NCBI RefSeq assembly: GCF_000426725.1
Contig: NZ_KE384561.1
Location: 413,092 to 477,091, forward strand
Origin: Sporocytophaga myxococcoides DSM 11118
Lineage (GTDB): Bacteria > Bacteroidota > Bacteroidia > Cytophagales > Cytophagaceae
Direction of reading: 5' to 3'
DNA length: 64,000 bases
Part shown: piece after piece, positions 63,303-64,000 of the stretch
How positions within the stretch are numbered: the stretch's first letter is position 1
How the letters are laid out: each line of letters opens with the position of its first letter
The notes under the pieces: model-generated
What the model was told of the DNA's origin: nothing
The model's input: the letters and a program-made list of their open reading frames with translations, nothing else
Database searches by the model: none
Translations under genes and position numbers: made by a program

Positions 63303-64000
63303 TTAATGAGCATAAACTGCTTTCTTCTTTGAAACAGATTTGTTTGAAGGTATAACAGCAGAAGTTACAGGTCTTGATACATTTAAAAATCCTTTTGCAA
63401 AATTCATAAATTTATATGCATCAGAAAATTTAGAAACATATCCGAATGATATCCTCACAGCCCCGCGACGCTTACCCAATGTCTCAATTAGATCAAAATA
63501 GTTTTTCGCTCCCATTTTGGAAAAATATTTCTTCAGCTCTCCTTCTTCCAATGAATGATTGGTTTCATCAATTCCCGGATTGCAGAAGCAGCCTGTTCGC
63601 AAAGAGATATTGAGTTCATTAGCTTTCTTTTCTATTTCAAGAAAATCATACATTTCTCCATTTTTATCAAAAAAATTCATGGCAATAGTACCGCCTCTTT
63701 GTGAGGTGTCTTGAGGGCCATAGATCTTTATCAATGATCTTCCGTTATCATGTTTCAGACTGAGCAACTGTTGCAGCATCCACCCTGTAATACATTGTAT
63801 CCTGATATTTATACTTTCTATTCCCACTGACTCTATATACCTTAATCCCGACTCTATAGCAGGAATATCAAGGTAATTAATAGTACCATCTTCAAACATT
63901 GCATTGTCCTTTTCATAATAATAATTATCTCCCTGAACTGAGACAATAGTAATTGTCCCTCCAGCAAACCATGGCCTACGGAGTTTTTCAAACTTGCTGC
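63303..64000 (-). CDS. Class V aminotransferase / MoCo-sulfurase-like cysteine desulfurase fold, N-terminus outside window
   Basis: The frame is open from the window edge to TAA 63303-63305, about 232 codons. It contains PWFAGGTITIVSVQGDNYYY, AMFEDGTINYLDIPAIESGL, RGGTIAMNFFDKNGE and SLRTGCFCNPG, whose Cys corresponds to the active-site Cys of molybdenum-cofactor sulfurases. Such proteins are PLP enzymes that draw sulfur from cysteine. The PLP lysine is upstream of the visible part. A bare C-terminal tail (SRPVTSAVIPSNKSVSKKKA) ends the protein, with no MOSC domain. The N-terminal half is off the window edge. Confidence 0.85.
   Translation of the reverse strand, partial: SKFEKLRRPWFAGGTITIVSVQGDNYYYEKDNAMFEDGTINYLDIPAIESGLRYIESVGIESINIRIQCITGWMLQQLLSLKHDNGRSLIKIYGPQDTSQRGGTIAMNFFDKNGEMYDFLEIEKKANELNISLRTGCFCNPGIDETNHSLEEGELKKYFSKMGAKNYFDLIETLGKRRGAVRISFGYVSKFSDAYKFMNFAKGFLNVSRPVTSAVIPSNKSVSKKKAVYAH

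Noticed and set aside
1-64000. CRISPR arrays, insertion sequences, tRNA or rRNA genes
   Set aside because: I searched by eye for regularly spaced direct repeats with unique spacers, transposase motifs with terminal inverted repeats, and tRNA T-loop patterns, and found none. The only regular repeats are the spacer-less 21-bp array, the CAAT tract and the A tract.

Overview
The window looks like chromosomal DNA of an AT-rich Bacteroidota, most probably a gliding Cytophagales such as the Cytophaga/Sporocytophaga group. The evidence is two secreted proteins with C-terminal type IX secretion sorting domains (43.1 and 59.9 kb), an UpxY-type antiterminator heading a polysaccharide-type operon, ECF sigma and anti-sigma-like genes, many short Crp/Fnr and WYL regulators, and the general codon bias. 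The genus is a guess; no rRNA, tRNA, integrase, insertion sequence or CRISPR array was recognised.

Layout. 0-4 kb: a cut-off Crp/Fnr regulator, then an MBOAT/AlgJ-like polysaccharide O-acetylation pair closed by a perfect terminator. 4-10 kb: small metabolic and regulatory genes, an ECF sigma factor with a membrane anti-sigma-like gene split by an in-frame UGA, and a frameshifted acetyltransferase. 10-16.3 kb: a complete tripartite RND efflux system preceded by a small acidic exported protein. 16.5-17.7 kb: an adenylate-kinase-like enzyme whose end seems clipped by a UAG, and a lipoprotein.

17.8-33.2 kb: the centrepiece, a 13-gene, single-strand, tightly packed operon. In transcription order it encodes an UpxY/NusG-like antiterminator, a methyltransferase, two ABC-2 permeases, an ABC ATPase, five glycosyltransferases in the order GT4, bidomain GT, bidomain GT, GT4, bidomain GT, a processive membrane GT2, a thioester/acyl reductase-like protein and a membrane di-iron hydroxylase. 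The three bidomain proteins join a degenerate GT-B-like half to a GT2_4/GT92-like GT-A half. Together with the terminal lipid-type enzymes, this suggests synthesis and export of a glycan or glycolipid not obviously matching a textbook pathway.

33.9-42.9 kb: independent small genes, including a GNAT, an AhpD-like protein, an AraC regulator, a fused MsrB-MsrA, a hydrolase, a lipid pair (fatty-acid hydroxylase plus cyclopropane-synthase-like methyltransferase) and an epimerase-GNAT pair. 43-51.2 kb: a beta-helix type IX secretion cargo, two YegP paralogues around a WYL regulator, a 21-bp tandem repeat ending in a hairpin, and two envelope proteins of unknown function with overlapping genes. 51.4-54 kb: a Crp/Fnr regulator divergent from a glycogen-branching-enzyme-like GH13 protein. 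54-59.6 kb: an ABC-2 exporter operon (adaptor, two ATPases, two permeases) under a TetR regulator with a long inverted-repeat operator. 59.8-64 kb: an ELWKTDGT-repeat type IX cargo, an MprF-like flippase-domain protein without synthase domain, and the C-terminal part of a MoCo-sulfurase-like class V aminotransferase running off the window.
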